Of a stretch of 64,000 bases of DNA, positions 26,732 through 36,052 are shown piece by piece. This DNA comes from Ruegeria sp. YS9 (GTDB taxonomy: Bacteria; Pseudomonadota; Alphaproteobacteria; Rhodobacterales; Rhodobacteraceae): assembly GCF_024628725.1 (NCBI RefSeq), contig NZ_CP102409.1, forward strand, positions 1,893,001 to 1,957,000. Direction: 5' to 3'. Numbering within the stretch: the first letter of the stretch is position 1; the number at the start of each line of letters is the position of its first letter. Below the pieces are notes generated by a model, which saw only the letters and a program-made list of their open reading frames with translations, had not been told where the DNA came from and made no database searches. The position numbers and the translations under genes are program-made.

Positions 26732-28195
26732 TTACCCGCGCCCCTTCAGATGCTTGGCCAATGCGCCCGCGTTTTTCTTGCGCCGCCCTTTATATGGGTT
26801 CTTGTCCCCCTGCCCGCGCAGAGTCAGGCGGATCGGTGTTCCGGGCATGTCGAAATCCTGCCGTAAACCGTTCACCAGGTAACGGGTATAGCTTTCTGGC
26901 ATCTTGTCGGGATGCGAACACATCACCACGAACCCCGGAGGTCGGGTCTTGGCCTGCGTCATGTAGCGCAGTTTGATCCGGCGTCCCTGTGGGGCTGGCG
27001 GCGGATGTTGTTCCAGCATGGCGGTCAGCCAGCGGTTCAGAGCGGCAGTCGGCACCCGGCGGTTCCAGACGTCATGGGCGCGCAGGATCGCGGCGCGCAA
27101 ACGCTCCAATCCCCGACCCGTTTTGGCAGATACCGTGATCAGCGGCGCGCCGCGCAGTTGCGGCAGCAGCCGGTCAAACGACTCTTTCAAGTCGCGCAGC
27201 TTTTCCTGCTTGTTGTCCTCGATATCCCACTTGTTCACGGCGACAACAACGGCCCGGCCTTCGCGTTCGGCCAGATCGGCAATCCGCAGGTCTTGCTGTT
27301 CAAACGGGATGGCGGCATCCAGCAATACAACGACGACCTCGGCAAACTTCACCGCGCGCAGACCGTCCGACACGGAAAGCTTTTCCAGCTTTTCCTGTAC
27401 TTTTGCTTTCTTGCGCATCCCTGCGGTGTCAAAGATCCGCATCGGAGTGCTTTCGCCATCCGGGTCAGCCCAGTCGATTCGCAAACTGATTGCGTCACGC
27501 GTGATGCCAGCCTCTGGTCCCGTCAACAGACGGTCTTCGCCAATGATCTTGTTGATCAAGGTGGATTTGCCCGCGTTGGGACGCCCCACTACCGCAACCT
27601 GCAAGGGCTTGGCCGCGGTGATCAGCGGCGTCTCGCCCTCACCGTCTTCGTCCAGTTCAATGTCCGTTTGCGGGGCTTCCTCGACCTGTTTTTCTTCTGC
27701 CGCATCCGCCAGAGGCATGAGCTGCGCATACAGGTCCGTCATCCCTTCACCGTGTTCGCCTGACAAGCGGACCGGTTCACCCAGACCCAGATTGTAAGCT
27801 TCCAGAACACCCGCATCCGCGGCATTGCCTTCGGCCTTGTTGGCCGCAAGGATCACGTGCTTGGACCGTTTGCGCAGGATCTCGGCGAACATCTCATCCG
27901 TTGGTGTCACACCCACGCGCGCGTCGATCATGAACAGGCAGACATCAGCCATGTCCACAGCACGTTCCGTCAAGCGGCGCATCCGACCCTGAAGACTGTC
28001 ATCCGTCGCGTCCTCAAGACCCGCCGTATCAATCACTGTAAAGCGCAGATCACCCAGACGCCCTTCGCCTTCGCGCAGGTCACGCGTCACGCCGGGCTGG
28101 TCGTCGACCAGGGCCAGACGTTTGCCAACAAGGCGGTTGAACAGGGTGGATTTGCCCACATTCGGGCGCCCCACGATGGCGAGGGTCAGCGACAT
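26732..28195 (-). CDS. der: GTPase Der (EngA), ribosome assembly
   Basis: This 487-residue double GTPase has two G domains, each beginning with a GRPNxGKST P-loop (residues about 8-16 and in the second half, GRPNAGKST), with NKxD motifs (AANKAEG is divergent; VNKWDIE is canonical) and a C-terminal KH-like domain. Der acts in 50S subunit maturation. It is third in the yfgM-bamB-der group, the same order as in E. coli. The ATG at 28195 is preferred over a TTG at 28204. Confidence 0.97.
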   Translation of the reverse strand: MSLTLAIVGRPNVGKSTLFNRLVGKRLALVDDQPGVTRDLREGEGRLGDLRFTVIDTAGLEDATDDSLQGRMRRLTERAVDMADVCLFMIDARVGVTPTDEMFAEILRKRSKHVILAANKAEGNAADAGVLEAYNLGLGEPVRLSGEHGEGMTDLYAQLMPLADAAEEKQVEEAPQTDIELDEDGEGETPLITAAKPLQVAVVGRPNAGKSTLINKIIGEDRLLTGPEAGITRDAISLRIDWADPDGESTPMRIFDTAGMRKKAKVQEKLEKLSVSDGLRAVKFAEVVVVLLDAAIPFEQQDLRIADLAEREGRAVVVAVNKWDIEDNKQEKLRDLKESFDRLLPQLRGAPLITVSAKTGRGLERLRAAILRAHDVWNRRVPTAALNRWLTAMLEQHPPPAPQGRRIKLRYMTQAKTRPPGFVVMCSHPDKMPESYTRYLVNGLRQDFDMPGTPIRLTLRGQGDKNPYKGRRKKNAGALAKHLKGRG

Positions 28196-28244
28196 GATAC
28201 TCAACTTTCAAGACTCAAGAAGCGCCCTTTAGCGCATCTTGCCG

Positions 28245-29567
28245 TCAACGGAAAGCGTGTAGATCACCCTTGGAGGAAACGACATACAGCGTTTGCCCGG
28301 CGACAACCGGCGCCGTTGTTGCGCCTCCGGGGACTTCGACCTGGTGAACCAGTGCTCCGTTAACCGGATTGAAGAAGCGCAGATACCCGTCATTGGACGC
28401 AATCACAATACGGCCTCCGGTCAGGATCGGACCGTAATGGGCAAAGATCGGCCCGCGACGGCCTCGCTTGTCCTTGACAAAGCTTGGCAGATCCTGCGCC
28501 CAGATGACCGAACCATCGGCCGCGTTCAAGCGCACCAGCTGACTGCGGTCACTGATCAGGAAAATGCTGTTGCCCGCCGGCCAGACAGTGTCGACCGCGC
28601 CTTCATCGGCGGTCCAGCGGCGTTCACCGGTGGCGGCGTCAAAGGCTACGGTCCGGCCAGAATGGTTGCCGATAAAGATTGTGTCTCCGACAACCATCGG
28701 ACTGCCGGTCACGTCAACGATCTGCGCGGCGGCCCGCCCCCGCCGCCCGCCTGCGACCGACGCATTCCAGCGACGGATTCCGCCACGGCGGAAGGTGGCC
28801 GCAACATCGCCGGACCCAAATGCAAACACTGCCAGGTCCGAAGCGATCACCGGTGCCGGAGCACCCAGGACGTTACCGACGCTGGGCGTGCCTTCGATTT
28901 GCCAGGCAATTTTGCCATCCTTGGCATTGATGGTCCAACCGGTTTCGTCACCCGCGACCAGGTACAACAGCCCGTCATTGACCATCGGCGCGCCGCTCCC
29001 GGTTGCTTCCAGTCGCTTCTGCCAGCGCACTGCGCCCGTTTTTGCGTCCAGTGCGGTCAATCGCCCAAACCCGGACGACACATAGAGAACACCGTCCGAA
29101 TAGGCCATGCCCCCACCTGTGGCGTCCGCATCGCCGTCGCTTGGCGGAATCAGGTCGGTATCCCAGGCCAGCTGGCCCTGCGGTGTAACCGCTGACACGG
29201 TCGCCCCCGCATCCAGCGTATAGATCAACCCACCCGCAACCACCGGTTCGGCGGTGATCCGTTGCTTGCGCGAGTCGCCCTGCCCGATGGAAGCGGACCA
29301 GATCCGCTGCGGCGTGGCACGCAAGGCCGCGTTCGTGGTTCGGTAAGCAGCCGTCCCCGGGCTTTGCGGCCAGCTGGCATTCGCCTTTTGAGCCGGCAGG
29401 CTGATGGGTTGAGAGCCGCTTTTTTCCACCGTTTCCAGATCAGACACCGGACGGATGTCCTCACGTTCTCCGGGCAGGATCGCTTCGGGAGGTTCACAGG
29501 CGGTCAATGCGGTCAAAGCCAGTGCCGCAACCGGCCATCCCGCGCGGGAAATAATTCTTGTTACCAT
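28245..29567 (-). CDS. bamB: Outer membrane assembly lipoprotein BamB
   Basis: This 440-residue lipoprotein has the lipobox LTAC (Cys24) and an eight-bladed PQQ-type beta-propeller from about residue 80, with repeats like LTALDAKTGAVRWQKRL and VAFDAATGERRW. BamB is a scaffold of the BAM complex that inserts beta-barrel proteins. It lies between the yfgM-like gene and der. Confidence 0.95.
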   Translation of the reverse strand: MVTRIISRAGWPVAALALTALTACEPPEAILPGEREDIRPVSDLETVEKSGSQPISLPAQKANASWPQSPGTAAYRTTNAALRATPQRIWSASIGQGDSRKQRITAEPVVAGGLIYTLDAGATVSAVTPQGQLAWDTDLIPPSDGDADATGGGMAYSDGVLYVSSGFGRLTALDAKTGAVRWQKRLEATGSGAPMVNDGLLYLVAGDETGWTINAKDGKIAWQIEGTPSVGNVLGAPAPVIASDLAVFAFGSGDVAATFRRGGIRRWNASVAGGRRGRAAAQIVDVTGSPMVVGDTIFIGNHSGRTVAFDAATGERRWTADEGAVDTVWPAGNSIFLISDRSQLVRLNAADGSVIWAQDLPSFVKDKRGRRGPIFAHYGPILTGGRIVIASNDGYLRFFNPVNGALVHQVEVPGGATTAPVVAGQTLYVVSSKGDLHAFR

Positions 29568-29611
29568 GGTGTTCCGAACTCGCCTGTCATAAAGTCTTTT
29601 GTCCCGCCTGG

Positions 29612-30283
29612 TCAGCCCTGTTGCGCCACCAATGGCTCGGGTTCGCCGCCCAAAGCGACTATCAGCTGGGCCGCACGCTGTTGCAGATCAATACCGACCT
29701 CGGCGTCCTGACGCAGCGCTTGCAAACGGTCCAGTGCCGCATCGACATTGCCCTCGGACACGTCAATCAGGGCCAGTTGCTCTTCGGCCAGCAGACGCAA
29801 AGGCGCACCGGGCGCAGCCAGCGCCTCAAACTGTTGTCGACGGTCGGCAGCAGGCAAGGTGTCGCTTTGCAACAGCAGCGCCTTGAAGCTTGCGATCGCG
29901 CGATAAATCTCGGGCAGGTCCCCCTGCATAGCAACCGCGTTCAGGCTGTCGACTGCTTCGTCGCGCGATCCGGCCTCTACCTGCGACGCAGACAGCAGCA
30001 TCTTCAATACTGCATCCCCGCCCGGCGACTGCGCCTCGATATCCCGCAACCCGGCTGCCCGAGCATCTGAATCGTTTTCCGACAGAGCTGCCAGAAGCGA
30101 GTCACCCAAAGCCTGCGCCTGCGCCGTGTCGCGGGACTTGCGGTATTCATTGAATGCAGCCCCGCCAACAATCAGCACGACGGCCGCCACACCAACCCAG
30201 CCCCAGCGGCGCAGCAGCAGATACATCCGGTCACGGCGTACCTCTTCCGTGACCTCATCAATGAAACTGTCGGTGTCGCTCAT
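29612..30283 (-). CDS. YfgM-like periplasmic TPR protein
   Basis: This 223-residue protein has a short cytoplasmic N terminus with acidic and basic residues (SDTDSFIDEVTEEVRRDR), one membrane span (about 26-44) and a periplasmic helical TPR-like domain. This is the YfgM/AncA architecture; YfgM works with PpiD at the Sec translocon. Genomic order yfgM-bamB-der supports the call. The ATG at 30283 is preceded by AGGGGCAGGA. Confidence 0.85.
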   Translation of the reverse strand: MSDTDSFIDEVTEEVRRDRMYLLLRRWGWVGVAAVVLIVGGAAFNEYRKSRDTAQAQALGDSLLAALSENDSDARAAGLRDIEAQSPGGDAVLKMLLSASQVEAGSRDEAVDSLNAVAMQGDLPEIYRAIASFKALLLQSDTLPAADRRQQFEALAAPGAPLRLLAEEQLALIDVSEGNVDAALDRLQALRQDAEVGIDLQQRAAQLIVALGGEPEPLVAQQG

Positions 30284-30406
30284 TCCTGCCCCCTGGGCTG
30301 TGTGTCTTGCATAAGTGCGCCATGTCATACCCCGGCACCAACGCCAAGCCAAGGGTCCGATTTTGCGCATTTTCACCGCTTGGCTTCTCTCTTGCGAAAA
30401 AAACCA

Positions 30407-30423
30407 AACCGAACTATTCAGTT
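30407..30423. promoter_or_regulatory. TetR-type operator in the RND pump promoter
   Basis: AACCGAACTATTCAGTT is a 17-bp palindrome of the form AACYGAA-N3-TTCRGTT. It lies 87 bases before the RND adaptor start in the yfgM/RND divergent region. Operators of this form are typical of TetR repressors of efflux pumps; no tetR gene is adjacent. Confidence 0.6.
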
Positions 30424-30509
30424 TAGTGTGGAAATTACACGGCCGACGCCCCATTTCATAGCGAGACAGGCCCGCTTTTGTTGGCACCGAATTCTAGGAG
30501 AAATACTGT

Positions 30510-31736
30510 ATGCGTTTGATTTCTTTCATCAACGCCCTTCTGGTTATTGTTGCGCTTTATTATCTCGTTTTTGAGCGCGACTCTTTGTTCGCCTTCGCCG
30601 GGCGTGGGGACACGGAAGAAGCCGCGCAGACAGAAGCCGTTGAATCCGACGATACCGATATTGCTGCCGTTGGCGTCGTCGCCCTGCGATCGCAGGCGCG
30701 CGAAATTGACAGTGCGGTTCTGCTGCGTGGACAAACCAAGGCGAACCGGCAGGTCGAAGTTCTGTCTGAAACCACATCCACGGTCATCTCGGAACCCAAG
30801 CGCAAAGGTGCGTTTGTCGAGGCCGGGGATGTTCTGTGTGAACTCGACCCCGGCACGCGCCCGGCGCAACTGGCCGAAGCACTGGCTGGCAAACTGGAAG
30901 CTGAAAGCCGCATTCCCGAGGCTGAAGCCCGCTTGCAAGAGGCGCATGCCCGTGTGGCCGAGGCCGAAATCAACCTGACCGCGTCGCGCAAACTGGCGGA
31001 AACCGGGTTTGCTTCGGAAACCCGCCGCATTTCCAGCGAGGCTGCGATGAGCACTGCCAAAGCAGGTGTAAAATCCGCCGAAGCCGAGCTGGAGGCCACC
31101 CGGGCCGGAATCGAAGCAGCCGCAGCCGCCGTCGAAGCCGCGCAGCGAGAGGTTGGCCGCCTGACCATCAAGGCCCCGTTCAAGGGCCTGCTGGAAAGTG
31201 ACACCGCCGAATTGGGCAGCCTGATGCAGCCGGGATCCCTTTGCGCAACTGTTATTCAGCTCGATCCGATCAAACTGGTCGGGTATGTTCCGGAAACCGA
31301 GGTCAACCGTGTCCAGGTGGGGTCCGAAGCGTCGGCAACACTGGTCACCGGTCGGCAGCTTGGCGGCCGCGTCACGTTCCTCAGCCGCTCGGCGGATGAG
31401 ACAACACGCACCTTCGAAGTTGAAATCACGGTTCCGAACCCGGATCTGACCATTCGCGACGGTCAGACCGCGACCATCCGCATCGCAGCCGAGGGCACCA
31501 AGGCGCACCTGCTGCCTCAATCCGCACTGACCCTGAACAACGAAGGTCAACTGGGTGTCCGTACGGTCGGTACCGGCAATGTCGTCGATTTCATGCCCGT
31601 CCGCATTCTGCGTGACACGGCAGAGGGCGTGTGGATCGACGGCCTTCCCGAAACGACGGACATTATTGTTGTCGGTCAGGAATTCGTTACACGCGGAGTA
31701 ACCGTTGCGCCGACCTATCGGGAAGCATCACAATGA
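30510..31736 (+). CDS. RND efflux periplasmic adaptor (membrane fusion protein)
   Basis: This 408-residue protein has an N-terminal membrane anchor (about 5-20), a split biotinyl/lipoyl-like domain (QVEVLSETTSTVISEPKRKGAFVEAGD), a coiled coil rich in Ala/Glu (about 118-215), and a beta-barrel and membrane-proximal region (VGYVPETEVNRVQVG). It links an RND pump to an outer-membrane channel. AGGAG lies 11 bases before the ATG. It is co-transcribed with the pump gene through an ATGA overlap. No TolC-like gene is present. Confidence 0.95.
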   Translation: MRLISFINALLVIVALYYLVFERDSLFAFAGRGDTEEAAQTEAVESDDTDIAAVGVVALRSQAREIDSAVLLRGQTKANRQVEVLSETTSTVISEPKRKGAFVEAGDVLCELDPGTRPAQLAEALAGKLEAESRIPEAEARLQEAHARVAEAEINLTASRKLAETGFASETRRISSEAAMSTAKAGVKSAEAELEATRAGIEAAAAAVEAAQREVGRLTIKAPFKGLLESDTAELGSLMQPGSLCATVIQLDPIKLVGYVPETEVNRVQVGSEASATLVTGRQLGGRVTFLSRSADETTRTFEVEITVPNPDLTIRDGQTATIRIAAEGTKAHLLPQSALTLNNEGQLGVRTVGTGNVVDFMPVRILRDTAEGVWIDGLPETTDIIVVGQEFVTRGVTVAPTYREASQ

Positions 31737-34700
31737 CCGGTATCGTCGCATGGGCCGCTGATCGGGCCCGAATGGTATTGGCGTTTATCGCCATCTCGCT
31801 GGTTATCGGTGGATTTGCCTATGTCTCGCTTCCGAAAGAAGGCGAGCCGGATATCGAAATCCCCGCCCTGTTCGTTTCAGTGCAGTTTCCCGGGATTTCC
31901 GCAGAGGATTCTGAAAACCTGCTGATCAAGCCGATGGAGACCGAACTGGCGGATCTCGACGGGCTCAAGGAAATGACCTCGACCGCCGCCGAAAACTATG
32001 CAGGGGTCGCGCTGGAATTTGACTTCGGTTGGGATAAAACCGCGATCATGGCCGATGTGCGTGACGCGATGAACACAGCTCAGGCGGACTTCCCCGAAGG
32101 CGCAGAGCAATACTCCCTGACCGAGATCAACTTTTCCGAATTCCCGATCGTCATCGTGAACCTGACCGGTCCCGTACCCGAACGCACGATGGCCCGTGTC
32201 GCCAAGGATCTACAGGACGATCTTGAGGCTCTGGATTCCGTTCTCGAAGCCGGTATCGCAGGCAATCGCGACGAGATGCTCGAGGTCGTGATCGATCCGC
32301 TGCGGCTTGAGGCGTACAACGTGACGGCGGACGAGCTGATCAACGTGGTGCGCAACAACAACCAGTTGATCGCGGCCGGTGAGGTTGAAACCGCACAGGG
32401 CACCTTTTCGGTCAAGATACCGTCGTCGTTCAAAACCGCACAGGATGTTTACGGCCTGCCGATCAAGGTCAATGGTGACCGGGTCGTTACATTGGGTGAG
32501 CTGGCACAGATCAACTACACTTTCGAAGACCGCGAAGGGACAGCCCGTTTCAACGGTGAATCGACCGTTGCGCTGCAAGTGGTCAAACGCAAGGGATACA
32601 ACCTGATCGACACCGTCGCGCAGGTGAAAGAGACCATCGCCCATGCAAAGACCAAGTGGCCGCCCGAGCTTCAGGCGGCGGTTGACCTGGGCACATCGAA
32701 CGACCAGAGCCGCATCGTCGGCTCGATGGTCAGCCAGCTTGAAGGCTCGGTTCTGACCGCGATCGCGCTGGTGATGATCGTGGTTCTTGCCTCGCTGGGC
32801 ACCCGGGCCGCCCTGCTGGTCGGTTTTGCGATCCCGACCTCGTTCCTGCTGTGTTTTGCGTTTCTCGCCGTCATGGGCGTCAGCATCTCGAACATCGTGA
32901 TGTTCGGCCTCATCCTCGCTGTGGGGATGCTGGTGGACGGTGCCATCGTGGTTGTGGAATACGCCGACAAACGCATCAAGGAAGGCGTGGGCCCGATGCA
33001 CGCCTATGTCGAGGCCGCCCAGCGCATGTTCTGGCCCATCGTGTCCTCGACCGCAACGACGCTGTGTGCGTTCCTGCCCATGTTGTTCTGGCCCGGTATT
33101 CCCGGCGAGTTCATGGGAATGCTGCCCGTCACGCTGATCTTCGTTCTGTCGGCCTCGTTGATCGTGGCGCTGATCTATCTGCCGGTCATGGGCGGTGTTT
33201 CCGGTCGGCTGAGCCGCATCTTCGATCGGTCTTCGGTCTGGTTGCGGGCCCGTACGGCATGGTGGGTGCGGGTGCTGATGGTACCGCCGTCGCTGTACAT
33301 GATCTTTTTGGGTGCGATGCAGGTCCTGAACCCCAATTACCTGCTGCCCGGTGGTTCGATTGCAGGGGCTCTGTTGTTCCTGTTCGGGGCTTTTGCCGGG
33401 TCCGTGACCCTGAGCGCGGCCAAGATCGAACGCGCCGAGGAAGACCATGTTCACACTGCGGACGAACATACACCGTTCGGTCATGTGGTCCGGTTCCTTG
33501 TCGGCAACCCGATCATGCCGATTGTGTCGATAGTAGTTGTTTTTCTCTGCGTTCTACACGTTTTCCTCTATTTCACTGGCATCAGTATTCTTGGATACCA
33601 GCCTTTCAGCGCGCATAACAAAGGTGTTGAATTCTTCGTGGAAAGCGAACCGGAACAGGCCACCGCATATGTACGGGCCCGCGGGAACCTGTCCTTGGCA
33701 GAAAAAGACGCAATGGTTCTTCAGGCAGAAGAGATCATCGGATCTCATCCCGCGGTCATCAATGTCTTTGCCTTTGCGGGCGAAGGCGGTTTGAACCAGA
33801 ATAACGGTGGTGCTCAGGCGCCGGCCGATACAGTAGGCCGGGTTCAGTTCGAAATCATCCCTTGGGAGGATCGCCCCAACATCTCGGAATCCGCCCTGTG
33901 GGGCCTGTTCGAGCGGCACTTCGTGGCGCCCGAATATGACGGCGACTTCGTGATTGATGAGCTGAATGCCCAACTTGCAACGATCCCCGGCATCATCGTC
34001 GAGATTTTGCCACTGGAGCAAGGCCCTGCATCGGCCAAGCCTGTGCATCTGCGCATCAAGGGTGACGGGTGGGAAGACCTGACCTCGGCAGCGATCACCG
34101 CCCGCGAGGTTTTCGACACCACGCCGGGCCTGATCAAGACCGAAGATACCCTGCCCCTGCCCGGTATCGACTGGCAGATTGACGTGGATGTCGCCAAGGC
34201 CGGTCGGTTCGGAGCCGACGTGGCAACCGTCGGCGCCATGGTCCAGTTGGTCACGCGCGGCATCCTTCTGGGCGAAATGCGCCCGGACAGCAATGATGAA
34301 GAGATCGAAATTCGCGTTCGTCTGCCGGAAGAAGACCGCGTTTTGTCGACGCTGGATGCGCTCAAGGTCCGTACCCCGGACGGTTTGGTGCCCTTGTCGA
34401 ATTTCGTGACACGTAAACCCGTGGCCAAGCTGGCCGAGATCAACCGCGTCGATCAACAGCGGTACTATGACGTCAAAGCGGATGTCGAACCGGGGCTGAG
34501 CAAGGTCGTGACCGAAGGCCCCGATGGAAAACAGGTGCGGCTGGCTGTCGTGCGTGAAGTGGCGGAAGGTTACACACCTACTGGCACGGTGCTGAACGCG
34601 GCGGGCGGAAAATCATACGAACTGGTTCAACTGACCGGTGCAGAAAGCGTCGATCAGTTGCGCGGTGTGATTGAAGACGGGGATGCGCAGTTTGCGCTGA

Positions 34701-35551
34701 TCAACCCGAACGAGCGTATTGCGGTGCTGACGGAATGGCTGGAAACCGGCCCGTTCGCCAACGCGATCAGCTGGGAATGGACTGGTGATCAGGAAGAGCA
34801 GGAAGAATCCGGCGCCTTCCTGGTGAACGCGTTCATGGGCGCCCTGGGGCTGATGTTCGTGATCCTGCTGGCGCAGTTCAACTCGCTCTACAATTCGGTT
34901 CTGGTTCTGCTGGCGGTGGTTCTGTCCACCACCGGGGTTCTGATCGGCATGATCGTGATGGAACAGCCCTTCTCGATCATCATGACCGGGACCGGCATCG
35001 TGGCGCTGGCGGGTATCGTGGTGAACAACAATATCGTTCTGATCGACACCTATCAGGAATACAGCAGCTATATGCCGAGGATCGAGGCGATCATCCGCAC
35101 CGCGGAATCGCGTATCCGCCCGGTTCTGCTGACCACACTGACAACGATGGCCGGTCTGACGCCGATGATGTTCGGCCTGTCGCTGGATTTCATCAACGGC
35201 GGCTATTCCATCGACAGCCCCACCGCCCTGTGGTGGAAGCAGTTGGCCACGGCTGTGGTCTTTGGTCTGGGCATCGCAACTGTCCTGACGCTGATCGTCA
35301 CCCCGTCGCTTCTGGCACTGCGGGTCTGGGTGACGACCTATGCGATCTGGCTCAGCCGCGTTCTGGCCCGTGTAACCGCAGGCCGGTCCAGCCAGATCGC
35401 GCAGGACATGGCGATAGGGCGCTCTGCCCGCAAGGTGCAGGCCACCGAAATCGTGTGGGAGGACGACACGCGTTCCGAAGAACCGGAACAGGAGAGTCGA
35501 TCAGATCAGTCTGACCGCCCTTCTGGCCCGCCGCTGAAAGCTGCTGAATAA
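31733..35551 (+). CDS. RND efflux transporter permease, atypical
   Basis: This 1272-residue AcrB-family inner-membrane pump is over 200 residues longer than usual HAE-1 pumps. The excess includes two extra hydrophobic segments (about residues 506-533 and 540-563) in the loop between TM6 and TM7, plus an acidic, serine-rich C-terminal tail. In TM4 the usual DD pair reads Asp402-Gly403 (GMLVDGAIVVVE). The TM10 lysine equivalent is Asn1098 (GIVVNNNIVLID). Export of a hydrophobic or amphipathic compound is expected; the altered proton relay makes its mechanism worth testing. A strong terminator follows. Confidence 0.93.
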   Translation: MTGIVAWAADRARMVLAFIAISLVIGGFAYVSLPKEGEPDIEIPALFVSVQFPGISAEDSENLLIKPMETELADLDGLKEMTSTAAENYAGVALEFDFGWDKTAIMADVRDAMNTAQADFPEGAEQYSLTEINFSEFPIVIVNLTGPVPERTMARVAKDLQDDLEALDSVLEAGIAGNRDEMLEVVIDPLRLEAYNVTADELINVVRNNNQLIAAGEVETAQGTFSVKIPSSFKTAQDVYGLPIKVNGDRVVTLGELAQINYTFEDREGTARFNGESTVALQVVKRKGYNLIDTVAQVKETIAHAKTKWPPELQAAVDLGTSNDQSRIVGSMVSQLEGSVLTAIALVMIVVLASLGTRAALLVGFAIPTSFLLCFAFLAVMGVSISNIVMFGLILAVGMLVDGAIVVVEYADKRIKEGVGPMHAYVEAAQRMFWPIVSSTATTLCAFLPMLFWPGIPGEFMGMLPVTLIFVLSASLIVALIYLPVMGGVSGRLSRIFDRSSVWLRARTAWWVRVLMVPPSLYMIFLGAMQVLNPNYLLPGGSIAGALLFLFGAFAGSVTLSAAKIERAEEDHVHTADEHTPFGHVVRFLVGNPIMPIVSIVVVFLCVLHVFLYFTGISILGYQPFSAHNKGVEFFVESEPEQATAYVRARGNLSLAEKDAMVLQAEEIIGSHPAVINVFAFAGEGGLNQNNGGAQAPADTVGRVQFEIIPWEDRPNISESALWGLFERHFVAPEYDGDFVIDELNAQLATIPGIIVEILPLEQGPASAKPVHLRIKGDGWEDLTSAAITAREVFDTTPGLIKTEDTLPLPGIDWQIDVDVAKAGRFGADVATVGAMVQLVTRGILLGEMRPDSNDEEIEIRVRLPEEDRVLSTLDALKVRTPDGLVPLSNFVTRKPVAKLAEINRVDQQRYYDVKADVEPGLSKVVTEGPDGKQVRLAVVREVAEGYTPTGTVLNAAGGKSYELVQLTGAESVDQLRGVIEDGDAQFALINPNERIAVLTEWLETGPFANAISWEWTGDQEEQEESGAFLVNAFMGALGLMFVILLAQFNSLYNSVLVLLAVVLSTTGVLIGMIVMEQPFSIIMTGTGIVALAGIVVNNNIVLIDTYQEYSSYMPRIEAIIRTAESRIRPVLLTTLTTMAGLTPMMFGLSLDFINGGYSIDSPTALWWKQLATAVVFGLGIATVLTLIVTPSLLALRVWVTTYAIWLSRVLARVTAGRSSQIAQDMAIGRSARKVQATEIVWEDDTRSEEPEQESRSDQSDRPSGPPLKAAE

Positions 35552-35554
35552 ACG

Positions 35555-35583
35555 AAAAGGACCGGTATTCCCGGTCCTTTTTT
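35555..35583. terminator. Intrinsic terminator after the RND pump
   Basis: A perfect 11-bp stem (AAAAGGACCGG 35555-35565 with CCGGTCCTTTT 35571-35581) with loop TATTC and a trailing T-run. The A-rich upstream arm also allows minus-strand use for the convergent DUF2147 gene. Confidence 0.92.
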
Positions 35584-35596
35584 CATTTGACCATCA

Positions 35597-35995
35597 TCAC
35601 AACCGGGACCACGTCTGATGCGCGCAAATCTCGTGTTCGCATCCTTTGACAAGCAGCTTGTCCCCCTGCAACGTCATCTGTGGCACGGCATCCACGTCGA
35701 TCAACGGGACCCAGAACTCGCCCCCGCCATATTTTCCATCGCCTTCACCGGCCACGTCCCAGAACAGTTTCTTGCCAATATTCGGCGTCTGGACTTCCTT
35801 GCCGGACGCGTCATAGGCCGAAAGGATCCGACCGCAGAACTTGTCCCCACACGCCGTAATTTTGATGTGCGAAATCAGGTTCTTGCGGTCAGGTTCAGTT
35901 TTCCAGACGCCCACGATGGGATCGGCCGCCACAACGACCGGCAGACAAATCGCGATCACTATGGACGACAGTCTTGATTTCAGTCGGTTCATCAT
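35597..35995 (-). CDS. DUF2147 family secreted protein
   Basis: This 132-residue protein has a signal peptide (to VVAA, about residue 24) and the DUF2147 opening DPIVGVWKTEPDR, with a Cys pair (ITACGDKFCGRI) and a second pair near the C terminus (KGCEHEICAHQTW). The fold is a small beta-barrel seen in periplasmic proteins of unknown role. The ATG at 35995 is followed by another at 35992; AAGGG lies 8 bases upstream. Confidence 0.85.
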   Translation of the reverse strand: MMNRLKSRLSSIVIAICLPVVVAADPIVGVWKTEPDRKNLISHIKITACGDKFCGRILSAYDASGKEVQTPNIGKKLFWDVAGEGDGKYGGGEFWVPLIDVDAVPQMTLQGDKLLVKGCEHEICAHQTWSRL

Positions 35996-36052
35996 GGCAG
36001 GCACCCTTCTGGTTTGTTGCATCCTACCATGTTTCGCATCATGTTTGGGTCC

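Noticed and set aside
32210..33484. A 424-codon minus-strand frame
   Set aside because: It is antisense to the RND pump gene; charged low-complexity sequence.
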